From assembly GCA_004554585.1 (NCBI GenBank), contig SFLH01000006.1, forward strand, positions 179,017 to 243,016: DNA of 64,000 bases, read 5' to 3'. Below are positions 52,992-62,697 of this stretch, piece after piece. The translations under genes and the position numbers were made by a program. The notes under the pieces were generated by a model. It was not told the origin of the DNA. It worked only from the letters and a program-made list of their open reading frames with translations, and did not search any database. Origin of the DNA: Clostridiales bacterium (GTDB lineage Bacteria > Bacillota > Clostridia > Oscillospirales > Oscillospiraceae). The first letter of the stretch is position 1; each line of letters opens with the position of its first letter.

Positions 52992-54347
52992 ATGATGAAG
53001 ACAATCGTGCGCCGCGCCGTGGGCGCGGTTTTGGCGTTGGGCATGACCGTGGCCCTGCTCAGCGGCTGCGGCGGCCCCGACCCGGTGAAGGACGTGATGG
53101 GCTATTCCGGCTCCACCGTATTCTTCACCGTCAACGGCGAGGATGTCACCGCCGAGGAATACCTCTTCTGGCTGGCCAACCAGATCGACGCCAACATCAG
53201 CTATCTGAGCATGATGGCGGAGGAAGGCGAGGACATCTGGGACGTGGAAGTGGAGGAAGGCGTCACCGTGGGGGACAGCATCAAAGACCTGGCCCAGCAG
53301 TACGCCGTCATGTACAACGTGGTGGCTGCCAAGGGCGAGGAGAACGGCTACACCTACACCGAGGAGGACAAGGCTTCCTACCAAGAGGACCTGGCCGCGG
53401 CCAAGGAGCAGATGGGCGGCGAGGAAGCCTACCAGCAGTGGCTCAAGGGCATGTGCCTGACGGAGGAAGGCTTTGAGAAGATGAGCTCGGTCAGTTTCAT
53501 CAACGAGCACATGGCCCGGGGCATGTTCCGGGACGGCACCGAGAACGCCCCCACCGCCGAGGACCTGACCCAGTTTGCCAACGACCAGGACCTGCTGGCC
53601 GCCAAGCACATCCTGCTGCTGACCAAGGACATGACCACCGGCGAGGCCTACGACCAGGCCAAGAAGGACGAGCAGAAGGCCAAGGCCGAGGACCTGCTGG
53701 CCCAGCTCCAGGCGGTCACCGACCCCGAGCAGCTGGAGACTAAGTTCGACGAACTCATGAACGCCAACAGCGAGGACACCGGCCTGTCCTCCAATCCCGA
53801 CGGCTATGTCTTCTCCTCCGGGGAGATGGTGGAGCAGTTTGAGACCGCTACCCGGGAGCTGGAGCCCGGCCAGATCAGCGGCATCGTGGAGAGCGACTAC
53901 GGCTACCACATCATCCTCCGCCTGGACCCCGCCCAGGTGGACGACGTCCGCACCCAGTGGGAGAACAACCAGATGTCTACCCTGAGCCAGCAGTGGGTGG
54001 AGGAGGCCGAGATTGAGACCACCGAGGCCTACGACAACCTCTCTGTGTCTGATTTCTACGACAAGCTCACCGCCTATCGGGACACCCTCACTGCCGAGGA
54101 GGAGAGCACCGAGACCGACAGCACCGACGCCACCGACGGCACTGACAGCAGCACCGACGGCAGCACGGATGCCTCCGGCGCCGCCGACGACAGCCAGACC
54201 ACCGATGGCCAGAGCGACGGGGCTCAGGAGCAGAGCGACAGCGCCGACAGCCAGGGCGATGGCACCGATAGCCAGGAGAGCGCAGACAGCGCCGACGGCG
54301 AGGCCGCCCAGGACACGGACGGCCAACAGGAAACCACCGACCAATAA
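52992..54347 (+). CDS. prsA: PrsA/SurA-like peptidyl-prolyl isomerase lipoprotein
   Basis: 451 residues. Signal with lipobox-like LLSGCGG (Cys about residue 24). SurA-N-type helical domain, then the parvulin domain around AKHILLLTKDM and GYHIILRLDP. The last ~85 residues are Ser/Thr/Asp/Gln repeats (TDGTDSSTDGSTD type), probably a flexible wall-spanning or exposed tail. Helps secreted proteins fold outside the membrane. AAGGAG before the first of two ATG codons. Often found next to mfd in Clostridia, as here. Confidence 0.92.
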   Translation: MMKTIVRRAVGAVLALGMTVALLSGCGGPDPVKDVMGYSGSTVFFTVNGEDVTAEEYLFWLANQIDANISYLSMMAEEGEDIWDVEVEEGVTVGDSIKDLAQQYAVMYNVVAAKGEENGYTYTEEDKASYQEDLAAAKEQMGGEEAYQQWLKGMCLTEEGFEKMSSVSFINEHMARGMFRDGTENAPTAEDLTQFANDQDLLAAKHILLLTKDMTTGEAYDQAKKDEQKAKAEDLLAQLQAVTDPEQLETKFDELMNANSEDTGLSSNPDGYVFSSGEMVEQFETATRELEPGQISGIVESDYGYHIILRLDPAQVDDVRTQWENNQMSTLSQQWVEEAEIETTEAYDNLSVSDFYDKLTAYRDTLTAEEESTETDSTDATDGTDSSTDGSTDASGAADDSQTTDGQSDGAQEQSDSADSQGDGTDSQESADSADGEAAQDTDGQQETTDQ

Positions 54348-54361
54348 GACAACCCCGTTCC

Positions 54362-54398
54362 AAACCGGGCCCCGGCATCCGCCGCGGGCCCGGTTTTT
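54362..54398 (+). terminator. prsA terminator
   Basis: AAACCGGGCCC pairs with its complement, then TTTTTAT. Confidence 0.88.
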
Positions 54399-54514
54399 AT
54401 GCCCTCGCCTGGGAAAATTTCCCATCCCCTCAAACTTTGACAAAATCGCCCCGCCCACTTCCGCTATGCTGAAACCATTCCAACCAAGGACAAGCCGAAA
54501 GGGGCGCGAACGCC

Positions 54515-57157
54515 ATGGAACACGCAGTTTATACCGGCTCCATCCAGCAGGTGCTGGAGAGCCTGGAGACCGACCAGGAACAAGGCCTGTCGGTCCAGGA
54601 GGGGGAGCGGCGGCTAGAGCAGTACGGGGAGAACCGGCTGGAACAGCCCAAGCAGGCGGGCATGATCCGCCAGGTGCTGGGCCAGCTGAAGGACCCCATG
54701 ATTCTGGTCCTGCTGGCTGCCGCCGCCCTATCCTTCTTTGCCGGTGGGGGCCGGGACTGGCTGGACGCGGCCATCATCCTGCTCATCGTTCTGGTCAACA
54801 CCGTCATCTCCGTTTCCCAGGAGGACAACGCCCGCAAGGCCCTGGAGGCCTTGGGCAAGCTCACCGCCCCCCGGGCCACGGTCCTCCGGGGCGGCCTGGA
54901 GCGCCGGGTGGAGAGCGCCCGCCTGGTGCCCGGCGACATCCTGCTGCTCCAGGCGGGGGACTACGTCCCCGCCGACGGGCGGGTGCTGTGGGAGGCCGGT
55001 TTGCAGACCGACGAGTCGGCCATGACCGGCGAGTCCCTCCCCGTCCACAAGAAGGGGGGCGGGGGCCTGGCCCAGGACACCCCCCTGGCCGAGCGGCGGA
55101 ACATGGTCATCGGCGGCACCATGGTCACCGGCGGCCGGGGCAAGGTGGTGGTCACCGCCACGGGCATGGACACGGAGATGGGCAAGATCGCCGGCCTACT
55201 CCTGCGCCAGGGCCAGGGGGAGACCCCCCTCCAGCGGCGGATGGGAGAGGTCTCCAAGGTCCTCTCTCTCGTCTGCCTGGGGGTGTGCGCGGTGATGTTT
55301 GGGGTGGGGATGCTCCAGCACCGGGACATCCTGGACCTCTTCCTCACGGCGGTGGCCCTGGCCGTGGCCGCCATCCCCGAGGGGCTGCCCGCCATCGTCA
55401 CCATCGTCCTGGCCATGGGGGTGGGCCGCATGGCCCGCCGCCACGCCATCATCAAGCGCCTGCCGGCGGTGGAGACCCTGGGCTGCGCGTCGGTGATCTG
55501 CTCGGACAAGACGGGCACCCTCACCAAGAACCAGATGACTGTTCTGGAGGTCTGGACCGCCGCTCCTGGCCAGAGCCGCCAGGCCCTCACCCTGGGGGCC
55601 CTGTGCAGCGATGCCAAGGAGGGCCCCGGGGGATACATCGGCGACCCCACCGAGGTGGCCCTGGCCCAGAAAGCGGCCTGGGAAGGCCTGGAGAAGGCCC
55701 AGCTGGAGCGGGACATGCCCCGGCGGGGGGAGGCTCCCTTTGACCCCGTCCGCAAGCGCATGGCCACCTGCCACAGCCGCCCGGCGGGGGGCGTGCTCAT
55801 CGCCGTCAAGGGAGCCCCCGAGCGGGTGCTGGCCCAGTGCACCCAGGTGATGAGCCTCCAGGGCCCCCGCCCCATCACCCCGGCCGACCGCCGGCGGATC
55901 AGCCAGGCGGGCAGCGACCTGGCCGCCCAGGCCCTGCGGGTGCTGGCGGTGGCCCAGCGGGAGCAGACCGCCCCGCCCCGGTCCATGGACCCGGAGAGCC
56001 TGGAGCAGGGCCTGACCTTTGTGGGCCTGATCGGCATGATGGACCCGCCCCGGGCCGAGGTCCGGGCCGCCGTGGACCAGTGCGCCGCCGCCGGCATCCG
56101 GCCGGTGATGATCACCGGGGACCACAAGGACACGGCGGTGGCCATCGCCCGGCAGCTGAACATCCTGCGCCCTGGGGACAAGGCCATCGACGGCACCAGC
56201 CTGGATTTCCTGCCCCAGGAGACCCTGGAGGAGGAGATCGAGCGCTTTTCCGTCTACGCCCGGGTGACCCCCGAGCACAAGACCCGCATCGTCCAGGCCT
56301 GGCAGAAAAAGGGCCACGTGGTGGCCATGACCGGCGACGGGGTCAACGACGCCCCCGCCCTCAAGGCCGCCGACATCGGCTGCGCCATGGGCAGGACGGG
56401 CACCGACGTGGCCAAGGGGGCGGCGGACATGATCCTCACCGACGACAACTTCGCCACGGTGGTGGCGGCAGTGGAGCAGGGCCGGGGGATTTACGCCAAC
56501 ATCCGCAAGGCCATCCACTACCTGCTCTCCTGCAACATCGGGGAGATCTTGACCATCTTCCTGGCCACTGTCCTGGCCTTCCCCCACGCCCCCTTGACGC
56601 CGGTGCAGCTGCTGTGGCTGAACCTGGTCACCGACTCCCTGCCCGCCCTGGCCCTGGGGATGGAGCCAGTGGAGGAGGATGTGATGAGAAAGCCGCCCCG
56701 GAGGAAGCAGGAGCCTCTGTTTTCCAAGGCCTTCTCCTGGCGCCTGGCCTGGCAGGGGTGCCTGGTGGGGGGGATCACCCTGCTGGCCTATGCCCTGGGC
56801 CTGCGGGAGAACTACGCCGTGGCGGGCACCATGGCCTTTGCCACCCTCACCTTCAGCCAGCTCTTCCACGCCTTTGACGCTCGCAGCGAGGACACCTCCC
56901 TCTTTCACTTGGGGGTCTTCTCCAACCCGGCCATGAACAAGGCCTTCCTGGCCGGCCTGCTGCTGCAGGGGGCGGTCCTGTTGGCCCCGCCTCTCCAGGG
57001 GGCCTTCTCCGTGGCCCCCATGGCTCTGTCCCAGTGGGGCACGGTCCTGGGCCTGGCCCTCACCCCCCTGGTGGTGTGTGAGATCGAAAAGGCCGTCCGC
57101 CGGGCCCGGAACAAGCGCCCGGCCGCCGAGCAGGCTCAAACTCCCGCCTATCGATGA
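54515..57157 (+). CDS. Calcium-translocating P-type ATPase
   Basis: 880 residues, P2A (SERCA/PacL-like). Actuator TGES, M4 PEGLP, phosphorylation site DKTGTLT with Asp331, KGAPE of the nucleotide domain, TGDGVNDAPALK hinge, and M5-M6 NIGEILTIF and NLVTDSLPALALG with the Ca-binding residues. All catalytic motifs are intact, in contrast to the P-type-ATPase-like gene at 24999. Exports Ca2+. GAAAGGGG precedes the ATG. Monocistronic, with terminator at 57168. Confidence 0.95.
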   Translation: MEHAVYTGSIQQVLESLETDQEQGLSVQEGERRLEQYGENRLEQPKQAGMIRQVLGQLKDPMILVLLAAAALSFFAGGGRDWLDAAIILLIVLVNTVISVSQEDNARKALEALGKLTAPRATVLRGGLERRVESARLVPGDILLLQAGDYVPADGRVLWEAGLQTDESAMTGESLPVHKKGGGGLAQDTPLAERRNMVIGGTMVTGGRGKVVVTATGMDTEMGKIAGLLLRQGQGETPLQRRMGEVSKVLSLVCLGVCAVMFGVGMLQHRDILDLFLTAVALAVAAIPEGLPAIVTIVLAMGVGRMARRHAIIKRLPAVETLGCASVICSDKTGTLTKNQMTVLEVWTAAPGQSRQALTLGALCSDAKEGPGGYIGDPTEVALAQKAAWEGLEKAQLERDMPRRGEAPFDPVRKRMATCHSRPAGGVLIAVKGAPERVLAQCTQVMSLQGPRPITPADRRRISQAGSDLAAQALRVLAVAQREQTAPPRSMDPESLEQGLTFVGLIGMMDPPRAEVRAAVDQCAAAGIRPVMITGDHKDTAVAIARQLNILRPGDKAIDGTSLDFLPQETLEEEIERFSVYARVTPEHKTRIVQAWQKKGHVVAMTGDGVNDAPALKAADIGCAMGRTGTDVAKGAADMILTDDNFATVVAAVEQGRGIYANIRKAIHYLLSCNIGEILTIFLATVLAFPHAPLTPVQLLWLNLVTDSLPALALGMEPVEEDVMRKPPRRKQEPLFSKAFSWRLAWQGCLVGGITLLAYALGLRENYAVAGTMAFATLTFSQLFHAFDARSEDTSLFHLGVFSNPAMNKAFLAGLLLQGAVLLAPPLQGAFSVAPMALSQWGTVLGLALTPLVVCEIEKAVRRARNKRPAAEQAQTPAYR

Positions 57158-57167
57158 TCCGAACAGC

Positions 57168-57204
57168 AAAGCTCCCCAGCCGCTTGCGGCTGGGGAGCTT
57201 TTTG
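57168..57204. terminator. Two-way terminator
   Basis: AAAGCTCCCCAGCCG pairs with its complement around CTTG; T run on plus. Ends the Ca-ATPase gene and may serve the DUF4179 gene on the minus strand. Confidence 0.88.
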
Positions 57205-57241
57205 TCTGGGGAACAGCGCTTTTTGCCTGAGGAACAAACCG

Positions 57242-58273
57242 TCATTCCTTGGGCATGGGGATGGTCACGTCCCCGATGGTGATGCTGGCGATGGTATCCA
57301 AGGGAAGGATCTTTTCAAAACGGGAAACTCTGACGCATCTAGTTTTTCCGTCTTCATCGCCGATGGAAGAGGAGACGTTTCCGTTCAGATCCATCACAGT
57401 GCCATCGGTCAAGGTGATGGACAGAGGGACGGAAATGGCCTGTCTGCCGGTGGGCATCTGATCATACTCCGCGAAGGGATCGGATTGAACATCATCCTCC
57501 CAATCGATGATGGTATCGAAGGAGCTCTTCACCGTAATGGACAGGGGAGAGATGGTCACTTCATCCAGGTAGAGGTTTTCCTCCCGCAGCTGGAGCAGCT
57601 GATCGGCCTGCAGAGAGACGGAGTTGTTTTCATATGCCAGGGGGAAGGTGAGTTCCCAGGGACCTGCGGCGACCACTTCGCTCTCGTTCCACTGACCGAA
57701 GGAGAGGTCCTGGAAGGTCTTCGTGACGACCTGCTTTTCGATACCGCTGGTCATGGTGATCTCTTCCACGAACTGGATGGCACCGTCGTTGGGGTCAGAA
57801 TCGTAGAAGTTCTGGCTGCCGTAGCCGTCAGAAAAGGCAAAGAAGTAACCTAAATAGGTTTCCTCATCGACCCAGCCCGGGATGGACAGAGGCGTTCCAT
57901 CCTCGGCGGTGATGCTGTAGACAATGGCGCAGGTATTTTCATCACCGATCACGGCATCTACGGTGATGGTGTAACCGTCGGCCGTGGAAGAGACCCCCAC
58001 GGCGGAACTCATTCGGTCAGCGGCCTCCTGCTGAGCAGGGGAGGAGCCGAAGAGCTGGGCAAAGACTTCCCCGGCGGGTTTCAGCGCGCCGGTTGCGCCG
58101 GCGGTGCCCAGGGAGAGAACCAATATGGCAGCGGCGGCCACCACAACCATGCGCTTGGGATTGCGTTTTCTTGTTGGGCGAGTCTGGCTGGCGGTGAGAA
58201 GTTCTTCCGCCATGGCCTGTTTCTGTTCTGGGGAAAAGGACAGATTGTCCATGGATTCACGATAGCTTTTCAT
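57242..58273 (-). CDS. DUF4179 protein, probable anti-sigma partner
   Basis: 343 residues. Short cytoplasmic start (RESMDNLSFSPEQKQAMAEELL), one membrane helix (VVVAAAAILVLSLGTAGATG, about 45-64), then a DUF4179 outer domain and a C-terminal beta domain. Its start overlaps the stop of the ECF sigma gene (58270-58273), the usual place of an anti-sigma factor. Likely holds the sigma factor at the membrane until an outside signal appears; this is inferred from layout. Confidence 0.85.
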   Translation of the reverse strand: MKSYRESMDNLSFSPEQKQAMAEELLTASQTRPTRKRNPKRMVVVAAAAILVLSLGTAGATGALKPAGEVFAQLFGSSPAQQEAADRMSSAVGVSSTADGYTITVDAVIGDENTCAIVYSITAEDGTPLSIPGWVDEETYLGYFFAFSDGYGSQNFYDSDPNDGAIQFVEEITMTSGIEKQVVTKTFQDLSFGQWNESEVVAAGPWELTFPLAYENNSVSLQADQLLQLREENLYLDEVTISPLSITVKSSFDTIIDWEDDVQSDPFAEYDQMPTGRQAISVPLSITLTDGTVMDLNGNVSSSIGDEDGKTRCVRVSRFEKILPLDTIASITIGDVTIPMPKE

Positions 58274-58758
58274 AGGGAGCCCTCCTCTTTCAATATAAGT
58301 TTCAGCCGTTCCCGCCCCCGGTGCAGCTGGGTGTTCACCGTGGCCCGGGAGCAGCCCAGCAGGTGGGCGATCTCCTGGGCGGCGTACCCCTCATAGTAAT
58401 AGAGGTAGATCACCAGCCGGTACTTGGGGGGCAGCAGGTTCACCGCGGCCAACAGGCTGCCTTCTTCCACCGCCGGGGCGGGGATGTCGGCGGCAGCCTC
58501 CATGGGGGCGGTGGACCGGCGCCAGTGGCTTTTCAAAAGGTCCTTGCAGGTGTTGACGGTGGTGCGGATGATCCAGGCCTTTTCGTGGTCCGGGGAGGCG
58601 AAGGCCGGGGCCCGCTCCAGCAGCTTCAAAAAGACCGTCTGGCACACGTCCTGGGCATCCTGGGTGTGGCTGAGGTAGGTGTAGCTCAGGCGGAGGATCA
58701 GGTCGGCATAGGTCTCTACCAGCCGTTCCGCCTCCCGGGGGTCCAGGGTCGGCCTCAT
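58270..58758 (-). CDS. ECF-type sigma-70 factor
   Basis: 162 residues with sigma region 2 (LVETYADLILRLSYTYLSHTQDAQDVCQTVFLKLLER) and region 4 (LLPPKYRLVIYLYYYEGYAAQEIAHLLGCSRATVNTQLHRGRERLK). No region 1 or 3. ATG at 58758 with AAGGAAGTG; in-frame codons upstream give a non-conserved tail. Coupled to the DUF4179 gene. Targets unknown; no repeated ECF-type promoter was recognised upstream. Confidence 0.92.
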   Translation of the reverse strand: MRPTLDPREAERLVETYADLILRLSYTYLSHTQDAQDVCQTVFLKLLERAPAFASPDHEKAWIIRTTVNTCKDLLKSHWRRSTAPMEAAADIPAPAVEEGSLLAAVNLLPPKYRLVIYLYYYEGYAAQEIAHLLGCSRATVNTQLHRGRERLKLILKEEGSL

Positions 58759-58850
58759 GTCATCACTTCCTTTTTGGTGGTCTGGAAAGCGCTTTCTACT
58801 TACAAAACGATTCAGCAGGGCAAAATGTTTCATAGATCGGCAAACCCATA

Positions 58851-58922
58851 AAAAAGCCGCCGCGAGGGGTGCGGCGGCCAGGCGGAAAGAAAAAACCGCG
58901 TGCCGCAAAAGCGCGGCACGCG
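58851..58922 (-). terminator. Two tandem terminators after the SLH gene
   Basis: CCGCGTGCCGC stem with six T on the minus strand (58890-58922), then GCCGCCGC stem also with T6 (58851-58878). Together they insulate the sigma gene from the SLH gene. Confidence 0.85.
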
Positions 58923-58944
58923 GCGGATGGGCGGAGCACGTGGC

Positions 58945-59961
58945 TCACTCGTCCAGATAATAGCTGTCGGTAAAGCTGCCCTGAATCACCGTGCCGTCGG
59001 CCTGAGTGGCTGTGTAGGTGAAGGAGAAGTCCAGCAGGGGGTAAGTGGTTCCGTTTTCGTCGGTGTAAAACTCGGTGGCAGCGGCTTTGGCAGCGGCTTC
59101 GTCGTAGGTGATCTCCACGTAGCCGAAACCACCCACGTCATAGCCCAGGGAGGCCATGTAAATGGCCACCTCCTCCGGCGTGGTCACCTGGAGGGTCTGG
59201 CAGGACAGGCCGTTGACGGTCACCTGGTCCAGCTTAAAGGAGGTGAAGCAGGCGGGGCTGCCGGAGACGGGGTAGAAGAGGAAGGAGGCAAAGTCCTCGT
59301 CAAAGAGCATGGGGGAGTAGTCCCAGATGACCACCGTGCTGCCGGTGATGGCCCCGGCGTCCAGCAGGGCCTTCAGCAGGGTGGTGTCCGACCCCTTCAC
59401 CGGGGCGTACAGGGCGCTGGCGGAGACCGCAGCGGCGTCGGCCCGGAGGAAGTCGGTGGTCTGCTCGTTGTACTGGCCGGCGGTGATCCCCAGCTGGTCC
59501 GTCAGGACCCAGGGGGCGGTCCAGGTGAAGTCCACCCCGTCCTCATAGCCCAGGGCCCGCAGCAGGAGGGTCAAAAACTGGGCGGTGGAGACGGAGGAGG
59601 AGGCGCCGAAGCGGTCGTCGGACACGCCGTTGGTGTAGCCGTTGGTGTAGGCGTAGCCCACGTAGGGCAGGGTCCAGTCGGGCAGGTCGGTGAAGGGGGT
59701 GGTCCAGGTGCCGGCCAAGGCCTCGTCCTCCTTGCCCATCAGGCGCACCAGGATGGTCACGGCCTCGGCGCGGGTGGGAGCCCGGCCCAGGGAGAAGTAG
59801 GGGGTGCCGTCTTCGTTGGTGCTGGTGCCCAGAAACAGGCCCAAGTTATACAGCAGCTCGGCGTCATCTTGGGCTTCCTCGGGGGTGACAGCCAGGGCGG
59901 GAACGGACAGAGACAGGGCCAGCGTCAGGGCCAGAAAGAGGGATAAAAGCTTTTTCTTCAT
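58945..59961 (-). CDS. S-layer homology domain protein
   Basis: 338 residues with a signal peptide (KKKLLSLFLALTLALSLSVPALA). SLH-type units occur in the first ~180 residues (GRAPTRAEAVTILVRLMG, TDLPDWTLPYVGYAYTNGYTNG, and AQFLTLLLRALGY). The C-terminal ~150 residues form an unassigned beta domain (CFTSFKLDQVTVNGLSCQ). SLH domains bind wall polymers. ATG at 59961 with AAAGGATTGACC; earlier in-frame codon has no ribosome site. Promoter at 60024-60051, divergent from the germination operon. Confidence 0.88.
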   Translation of the reverse strand: MKKKLLSLFLALTLALSLSVPALAVTPEEAQDDAELLYNLGLFLGTSTNEDGTPYFSLGRAPTRAEAVTILVRLMGKEDEALAGTWTTPFTDLPDWTLPYVGYAYTNGYTNGVSDDRFGASSSVSTAQFLTLLLRALGYEDGVDFTWTAPWVLTDQLGITAGQYNEQTTDFLRADAAAVSASALYAPVKGSDTTLLKALLDAGAITGSTVVIWDYSPMLFDEDFASFLFYPVSGSPACFTSFKLDQVTVNGLSCQTLQVTTPEEVAIYMASLGYDVGGFGYVEITYDEAAAKAAATEFYTDENGTTYPLLDFSFTYTATQADGTVIQGSFTDSYYLDE

Positions 59962-60023
59962 GGTCAATCCTTTCTCAGGCTCATGCCCCAAAAGGGACAC
60001 AATATGCGGGAAAATGTATCCTT

Positions 60024-60051
60024 ATTGTAACATATTCAAGGGAGAAGTCAA
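60024..60051 (-). promoter_or_regulatory. Promoter of the SLH gene
   Basis: Minus strand TTGACT, 16 bases, TACAAT. Confidence 0.75.
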
Positions 60052-60062
60052 GCCGGCCCCCT

Positions 60063-60092
60063 GCATAGCCCCTTGCTGCCCGGTCCATACTA
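60063..60092 (+). promoter_or_regulatory. Sigma-G-like promoter of the germination operon
   Basis: GCATA, 18 bases, CATACTA, fitting the forespore sigma-G pattern (GHATR-N18-CATWHTA) at each fixed position, 32 bases upstream of the first germination gene. No sigma-A promoter is nearby. Confidence 0.8.
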
Positions 60093-60124
60093 CAGGTATT
60101 CCAGACCAAGAAAGGAGGGGTCCC

Positions 60125-61642
60125 ATGAGCTGGTTTGGCCCCCGAGAGGAAGCCATTCCCCCCCATCCCAGGCAGGAGCCCCGCTTTGAAGGGGAGCTCA
60201 CCGCCGACCGCATCCGCTTCCTCTTCCGGGACTGCGCCGACTTTGGGGAGCGGCCGGTCCTCATCGGCGGAGACCCGGAAAAACGGACCACCGTCTTCTT
60301 CCTCAACGGCCAGGTACGCAACGAGCGGATGAACGATTACATCCTCCGCCCCCTGGCCACCAGTGAGCTTCTGCGCCAGGCCACCCCCGAGGCCGCCGCC
60401 CGGATGATGACCGAGGGCATTGTCTACACCCAGCTGGTCCAGGTGTGCCAAACGGTGGACCAGGCGGTGTTCGCTCTCATCAACGGCAGCGTGGTCTTTG
60501 ATTTTCCCGGCGACGGAAAAATGATCTCCTATTTTGCCGCCACCGAGGAGAAACGCTCGGTGAGTGCCCCGGAAAACGAGCCCGCCCTGAAAGGGGCCCG
60601 GGATTCCTTCGTGGAGTCTCTGCGCACCAACACCTCTCTGGTCCGCCGCCGCCTGCGGGCCCCGGAGCTGAAGATCCTGGAGGTGGTCGCCGGCCGCCAG
60701 AGCGTCACCCCGGTGGATATTCTCTATTTAGAAGGAACCACCAACCCCGACCTGGTGGCCGAGGTGAAACGCCGCATCGCCGCCATCGACACCGACGAGC
60801 TCCTCCAGACCGCTGCCTTGGAGGAGCTCATTGTGGACGAGGTGGACACCCCCTTCCCCATGATCGCCTACACCGAGCGGCCCGACCGCTTCTGCGCCGG
60901 GCTGGTGGAGGGCCGGGTGGGGGTCATTGTGGACGGCATCCCCCTGGGCTACCTGCTGCCAGGGACCTTGGGGCAGTTCTTCAAAACCGGGCAGGACCGT
61001 TCCCAAAACTGGGTGGCGGCATCCTTTCTGTCCGTGCTGCGCTATCTTTGCATGCTGGGCTCCCTCTTCCTGCCGGCGCTGTATGTGGCGGCGGTAAACT
61101 TCCATCCCGAGATGATTCCCGCCCGGCTGGCCTGGTCCATTTCCGAGGCCAAGACCGACGTGCCCTTCTCCACCGTCTTCGAGGTGCTCATCATGCTCCT
61201 GGCCTTCGAGGCGGTCCAAGAGGCCGGCCTGCGCCTGCCCGGGCCCATCGGCCAGACGGCCTCCATCCTGGGCGGCCTGGTGGTGGGGTCAGCCGCCGTG
61301 GAGGCCTCCATCGTCTCCCCGGTGGTCCTCATCGTGGTGGCCATCGCCGGCATCGCCGGCTATACCGTCCCCAGTCAGGAGTTTTCCGCTGCCCTGCGGA
61401 TCTGGCGCTTTGGCCTGGCCATCGCCGCGGCCATCGGCGGGCTGTTCGCCGTGACGGCCTTGGCGGCGGTGCTGGTGGGGCGATTGGCCCGCTTGGAGAG
61501 TTTTGGTGTGCCTTACCTCACCCCCTTTGCCGCCTCGGGCAAGGAGCGGGTCATGGGACATGGGGTCATCCGCTGGCCCCTGCACCGGGTGAAATTCCGG
61601 GAGCGGGCCCTGCGGACCAGAAATCAAAGGAGGCAGGGATGA
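60125..61642 (+). CDS. gerA: Spore germination receptor subunit A
   Basis: 505 residues of the GerA family: soluble N-domain, then ELIVDEVDTPFPMIAYTERPD, EGRVGVIVDGIPLGYLLPGTL, and five or so membrane helices (from about residue 300), with AFEAVQEAGLRLPGPIGQTASILGGLVVG as the conserved block. Subunit of an inner-membrane nutrient receptor in the spore. AAGGAGG before the ATG. A-C-B order with overlapping next start. Ligand unknown. Confidence 0.95.
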   Translation: MSWFGPREEAIPPHPRQEPRFEGELTADRIRFLFRDCADFGERPVLIGGDPEKRTTVFFLNGQVRNERMNDYILRPLATSELLRQATPEAAARMMTEGIVYTQLVQVCQTVDQAVFALINGSVVFDFPGDGKMISYFAATEEKRSVSAPENEPALKGARDSFVESLRTNTSLVRRRLRAPELKILEVVAGRQSVTPVDILYLEGTTNPDLVAEVKRRIAAIDTDELLQTAALEELIVDEVDTPFPMIAYTERPDRFCAGLVEGRVGVIVDGIPLGYLLPGTLGQFFKTGQDRSQNWVAASFLSVLRYLCMLGSLFLPALYVAAVNFHPEMIPARLAWSISEAKTDVPFSTVFEVLIMLLAFEAVQEAGLRLPGPIGQTASILGGLVVGSAAVEASIVSPVVLIVVAIAGIAGYTVPSQEFSAALRIWRFGLAIAAAIGGLFAVTALAAVLVGRLARLESFGVPYLTPFAASGKERVMGHGVIRWPLHRVKFRERALRTRNQRRQG

Positions 61643-62661
61643 GACGACTGCTGGTATGGACCCTGCTGCTTCTGTTCCTGCTCTCCGGCTGTGCCGGTGC
61701 CCCCCAGAGCCGGGAAGTGGGCTCCACTGCCGTGGTGAGCGTGCTGGGGGCGGAAGGGGCAGGGGAAGACCTGCGCCTGCTGGCCGCGGCAGAGGGAAGA
61801 GGGGAAGGGGACCCCTTCCTCTGCGACAGCCAGGGCGCCACCCCCGCCGCCGCGGTGGAGACGCTCACCAACCGAGGGGAGCAGGTGGTCAGCTGTGCCC
61901 ATGTGGAGCACCTGCTTTTGGCGGACTCCGCCGCCGGGCGGCTGCCCGATCTGCTCAGCTATGCCTTCCAGGAGCCCCAGCAGAGCACGGAGACCCAGCT
62001 GTGGGTGGTCCGGTCGGACAGCCTGGAGGATGCCTTCTATGGAGAAGGGGACGTGGCCAAACGGATGGCGGTGCTCAAGACCCAGGGGAAGAACCGCCAG
62101 GGCTTCTCCCCGCTGACCCTGCGTCAGGCGGCCGCCGCCCTGGCCCAGGGGGACCCGCTACTCATCCCCGCTTTGGCCGTGGGGGAGAACGGCCTGGACT
62201 TTGTGGGCTTTGCCCTGTACCAGGAGGGGGCCATCACCCAGTGGCTCACCGGACAGCAGGCCCTGGGGGCATCCCTGGTGATGGGGGAGCGCATCCACTG
62301 GACCGGCTCTGGGACGGAAGGGGCCATGATGCTCCAGAGCACCGGCTGTCAGGTGCGGCCTCAGTGGGAGGGGGATACCCTTGTGGGCCTCTGCCTGCAC
62401 TGCCGGTTGGAGGGGGTCCCCACCGGCGGCTGGACCGGGGAGGGCCAGGACGTGGAACAGCTGGAACGGGAAACCGCCCAGGGTATGCTGCAGGCACTGA
62501 CGGCCCTGCAGCGGGCCCAGGCAGATGCGGCGGGGCTCCAGGGCCGGGCGGGCCTGTCCAACCTTCTGCGCTGGGCCAGCCTGTCCACGCAGTGGGAGGA
62601 GGCCTTCCCAACCCTGCCCATCCAGACCGCGGTGACCATCACCGTCACCGAGCGGCAATGA
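61639..62661 (+). CDS. gerC: Spore germination receptor lipoprotein subunit C
   Basis: 340 residues, Ger(x)C family. Lipoprotein signal with lipobox LLSGCAG (Cys about residue 18), then the typical outer three-domain protein (NRGEQVVSCAHVEHLLLADS and the C-terminal VTITVTERQ strand). Starts by overlapping the gerA stop (ATGA), AAAGGAGG upstream. Family identity is weaker in sequence than in layout. Confidence 0.88.
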   Translation: MRRLLVWTLLLLFLLSGCAGAPQSREVGSTAVVSVLGAEGAGEDLRLLAAAEGRGEGDPFLCDSQGATPAAAVETLTNRGEQVVSCAHVEHLLLADSAAGRLPDLLSYAFQEPQQSTETQLWVVRSDSLEDAFYGEGDVAKRMAVLKTQGKNRQGFSPLTLRQAAAALAQGDPLLIPALAVGENGLDFVGFALYQEGAITQWLTGQQALGASLVMGERIHWTGSGTEGAMMLQSTGCQVRPQWEGDTLVGLCLHCRLEGVPTGGWTGEGQDVEQLERETAQGMLQALTALQRAQADAAGLQGRAGLSNLLRWASLSTQWEEAFPTLPIQTAVTITVTERQ

Positions 62662-62697
62662 CGCCCCCGCGGGGGCAGAAGAACAGGAGGAAAGACC

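Noticed and set aside
54461..54514. Sigma-A promoter for the Ca-ATPase gene built from TTGACA and TATGCT
   Set aside because: The spacer is 22 bases, too long for a normal promoter.
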